DNA from: a virus
Strand: one strand, 5' to 3'
IMG/VR virus record: IMGVR_UViG_3300027833_001691
Location: 1-28,549 of that record
Length of the DNA stretch: 28,549 nt
The notes below the pieces were generated by a model, which was not told the origin of the DNA, made no database searches, and saw only the letters and a list, made by a program, of their open reading frames with translations. A program made the position numbers and the translations under genes. How positions within the stretch are numbered: position 1 is the stretch's first letter; every line of letters begins with the position of its first letter. Of the stretch, positions 27,566 to 28,549 are shown piece by piece.

Positions 27566-28378
27566 ATGCGTATTCTCGCGATAGCAATGGTTGCCGCAAT
27601 GGCAACGACTTCAGCAATGGCTGAAGACACAGTAACAAAAACACAGGCTCCAGTAGGGCCAGTACTAACAGGTGCAGTAAACTTAGACTTTGCTGAAACA
27701 GCCGCAGGTAAAACTGGCGGAACAATGGGTATCGAACTAGACATCGATGCGCCAGGTATTGCAACAGTAGACCTAGACTTTAAAGCAACAGACGGCAATG
27801 CTCTAACACTGGACACATGGACAGTAGGAACTACAATCGGCTCAGTAGGTTTAGCATTTGGTGATGACAACGGTCTATTACCAGAAACAACAGCAGACGC
27901 AGCCGCAGACGGAACACTAGCAAAACCAGCAATGACAGAATCATTAGCATTGTCATTTGGTAATGCAAGTGTAGCTGTAGGCTTAACTGACTGGACAACA
28001 GACGTAACTGAAGTAAGTAACCTACAAGGTGCATACACAGTAGACGCAGGTATTGTAGACGTAACAGCAAGTGCTGACTACAACCGTACAACTGAAAACA
28101 CTGTACTAGGTGCAGAAGTTGGCGGCCTAGACTTAGGTATGATGACAGCAGGCGGTGCATTAACATATGATACAGATGCAGCAGATTGGGCATTTGAAGG
28201 CTCAGTAGCAACTGGCGGTCTATCAGCATACATCAACGGTACAGATGATAACAGACTACAGCACATTGGTGGTGAGTATGTATTAACCTATGCAGGTGCA
28301 GAACTAAGTGCAGGTGTTGATTATGACACAGACGCAAAAGACTGGAAACCAACAGCAGGTCTATCTTTTAACTTCTAA
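27566..28378 (+). CDS. Outer-membrane beta-barrel (porin-like) protein
   Basis: A 270-aa protein with a signal peptide (residues 1-19, MRILAIAMVAAMATTSAMA, cleavage AMA-ED). The mature part is acidic, lacks cysteine, and consists of short amphipathic strands separated by Asp/Gly/Thr turns (GGLDLGMMTAGGALTYDTDAADWAFEGSVATGG). It ends with an aromatic residue, GLSFNF, the usual signal for insertion by the BAM machinery. The size fits a porin of about 12-16 strands. Transport specificity cannot be told. AAGGAAG precedes ATG 27566, and a strong terminator follows. Confidence 0.8.
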   Translation: MRILAIAMVAAMATTSAMAEDTVTKTQAPVGPVLTGAVNLDFAETAAGKTGGTMGIELDIDAPGIATVDLDFKATDGNALTLDTWTVGTTIGSVGLAFGDDNGLLPETTADAAADGTLAKPAMTESLALSFGNASVAVGLTDWTTDVTEVSNLQGAYTVDAGIVDVTASADYNRTTENTVLGAEVGGLDLGMMTAGGALTYDTDAADWAFEGSVATGGLSAYINGTDDNRLQHIGGEYVLTYAGAELSAGVDYDTDAKDWKPTAGLSFNF

Positions 28379-28400
28379 GTTAAACACATAAAAACAAAAA

Positions 28401-28433
28401 AGGGTTGCTTCATTAGGTTGCGACCCTTTTTTT
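28401..28433 (+). terminator. Rho-independent terminator after the porin gene
   Basis: AGGGTTGC (28401-28408) pairs with GCGACCCT (28420-28427) with one G-U pair; A-run before and seven T after, so it may act in both directions. Confidence 0.88.
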
Positions 28434-28437
28434 ATGA

Positions 28438-28444
28438 CTAAATA
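28438..28444 (+). promoter_or_regulatory. Late-type promoter box (CTAAATA)
   Basis: CTAAATA 26 nt before ATG 28471, right after the terminator. Confidence 0.5.
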
Positions 28445-28470
28445 ATGTTAGCATATAAAGGGCAGGGCAA

Positions 28471-28549
28471 ATGGACAAGCGCGAACAAAAACGCAAAGAA
28501 CGTGTTGAGCGTATTCGCAATTGGTTCAACATAGACAACATTATAGATG
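28471..28549 (+). CDS. N-terminal part of an unrecognised protein (partial)
   Basis: The frame opens at ATG 28471 and runs off the right edge after 26 residues: MDKREQKRKERVERIRNWF then NIDNIID. The start is strongly basic and helical (Lys/Arg/Glu), followed by an aromatic turn. GGGCAGGG lies just before the ATG as a weak ribosome site. A late-type box precedes it. Too little is visible to name it. Confidence 0.6.
   Translation, partial: MDKREQKRKERVERIRNWFNIDNIID

Noticed and set aside
27481-28038. Long minus-strand frame (185 aa) opposite the porin gene
   Set aside because: Antisense of a low-complexity Ala/Thr/Asp gene; Val/Ser/Pro-rich, no ribosome site, and the forward gene has a clean signal peptide and terminal Phe.
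1-28549. CRISPR arrays, insertion sequences and tRNA genes
   Set aside because: No regularly spaced repeats, transposase frames or cloverleaf with tRNA landmarks were seen; the only tRNA-like structure is the tmRNA acceptor piece.

Overview
The window looks like part of the genome of a T4-like marine myophage that infects an alphaproteobacterium (SAR11/SAR116/Rhodobacterales-type; the exact host is not resolved). The phage reading rests on tight gene packing with ATGA/TAATG overlaps, a PAAR spike-tip gene, a beta-helix tail fibre/spike, an NrdA-NrdB-glutaredoxin set, HNH nucleases, T4-late-type TATAAATA promoters and many short conserved marine T4-like hypothetical genes. The alphaproteobacterial reading rests on a Shemin-pathway 5-aminolevulinate synthase, a DUF1127 protein and a permuted two-piece tmRNA of alphaproteobacterial type. 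The DNA is AT-rich.

Layout. 1-1911 (+): end of an unknown gene, a YqgE/AlgH-family gene, an overlapping 55-aa gene, a small exported protein and an HNH nuclease. 1908-4375 (-): a coupled operon of an unknown gene, ALAS (hemA), a DUF454 membrane protein and an Smr-like protein. 4389-4918 (+): two small conserved late genes. 5016-6658 (-): eight small genes, six of them a chain of 20-85-aa proteins including DUF1127, with sigma70-like promoters carrying inverted repeats. 6938-8191 (+): a large unknown, probably structural, protein and PAAR; 8168-8944 (-): class 3 lipase. 8998-16084 (+): late block with a pol-beta-type nucleotidyltransferase candidate beside a KWDG-motif protein, small basic paralogs, a probable holin-like membrane protein and an acidic structural/scaffold protein that seems to be extended by a -1 frameshift. 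16091-19791 (+): PD-(D/E)XK nuclease, HNH homing endonuclease, tail fibre/spike and a conserved marine-phage gene. 19831-24959 (+): nrdA, nrdB, glutaredoxin and small genes. 24966-25292: tmRNA and its terminator. 25291-28378: a PiT-type phosphate transporter, PRPP synthetase and an outer-membrane beta-barrel porin. The right edge holds the start of another gene.

How the parts work together. Two promoter classes are visible. Sigma70-like promoters (TTGACA/T, 17-18 nt, TAtaAT-like) precede host-takeover and metabolism genes (exonuclease, nrdB, PiT, prs, minus-strand small genes), and several carry dyads that could be operators. T4-late-like (N)TAAATA boxes precede structural genes and the tmRNA. 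In three cases the box lies exactly 5 nt before ATG, which predicts leaderless mRNAs. The metabolic genes converge on phosphate uptake, PRPP, deoxynucleotides and tetrapyrrole synthesis. The most notable observations are the candidate programmed -1 frameshift at 15692-15698, the phage-borne permuted tmRNA with tag ANENFALAA, and the ALAS operon. All functional calls are from reading motifs by eye; no searches were run.
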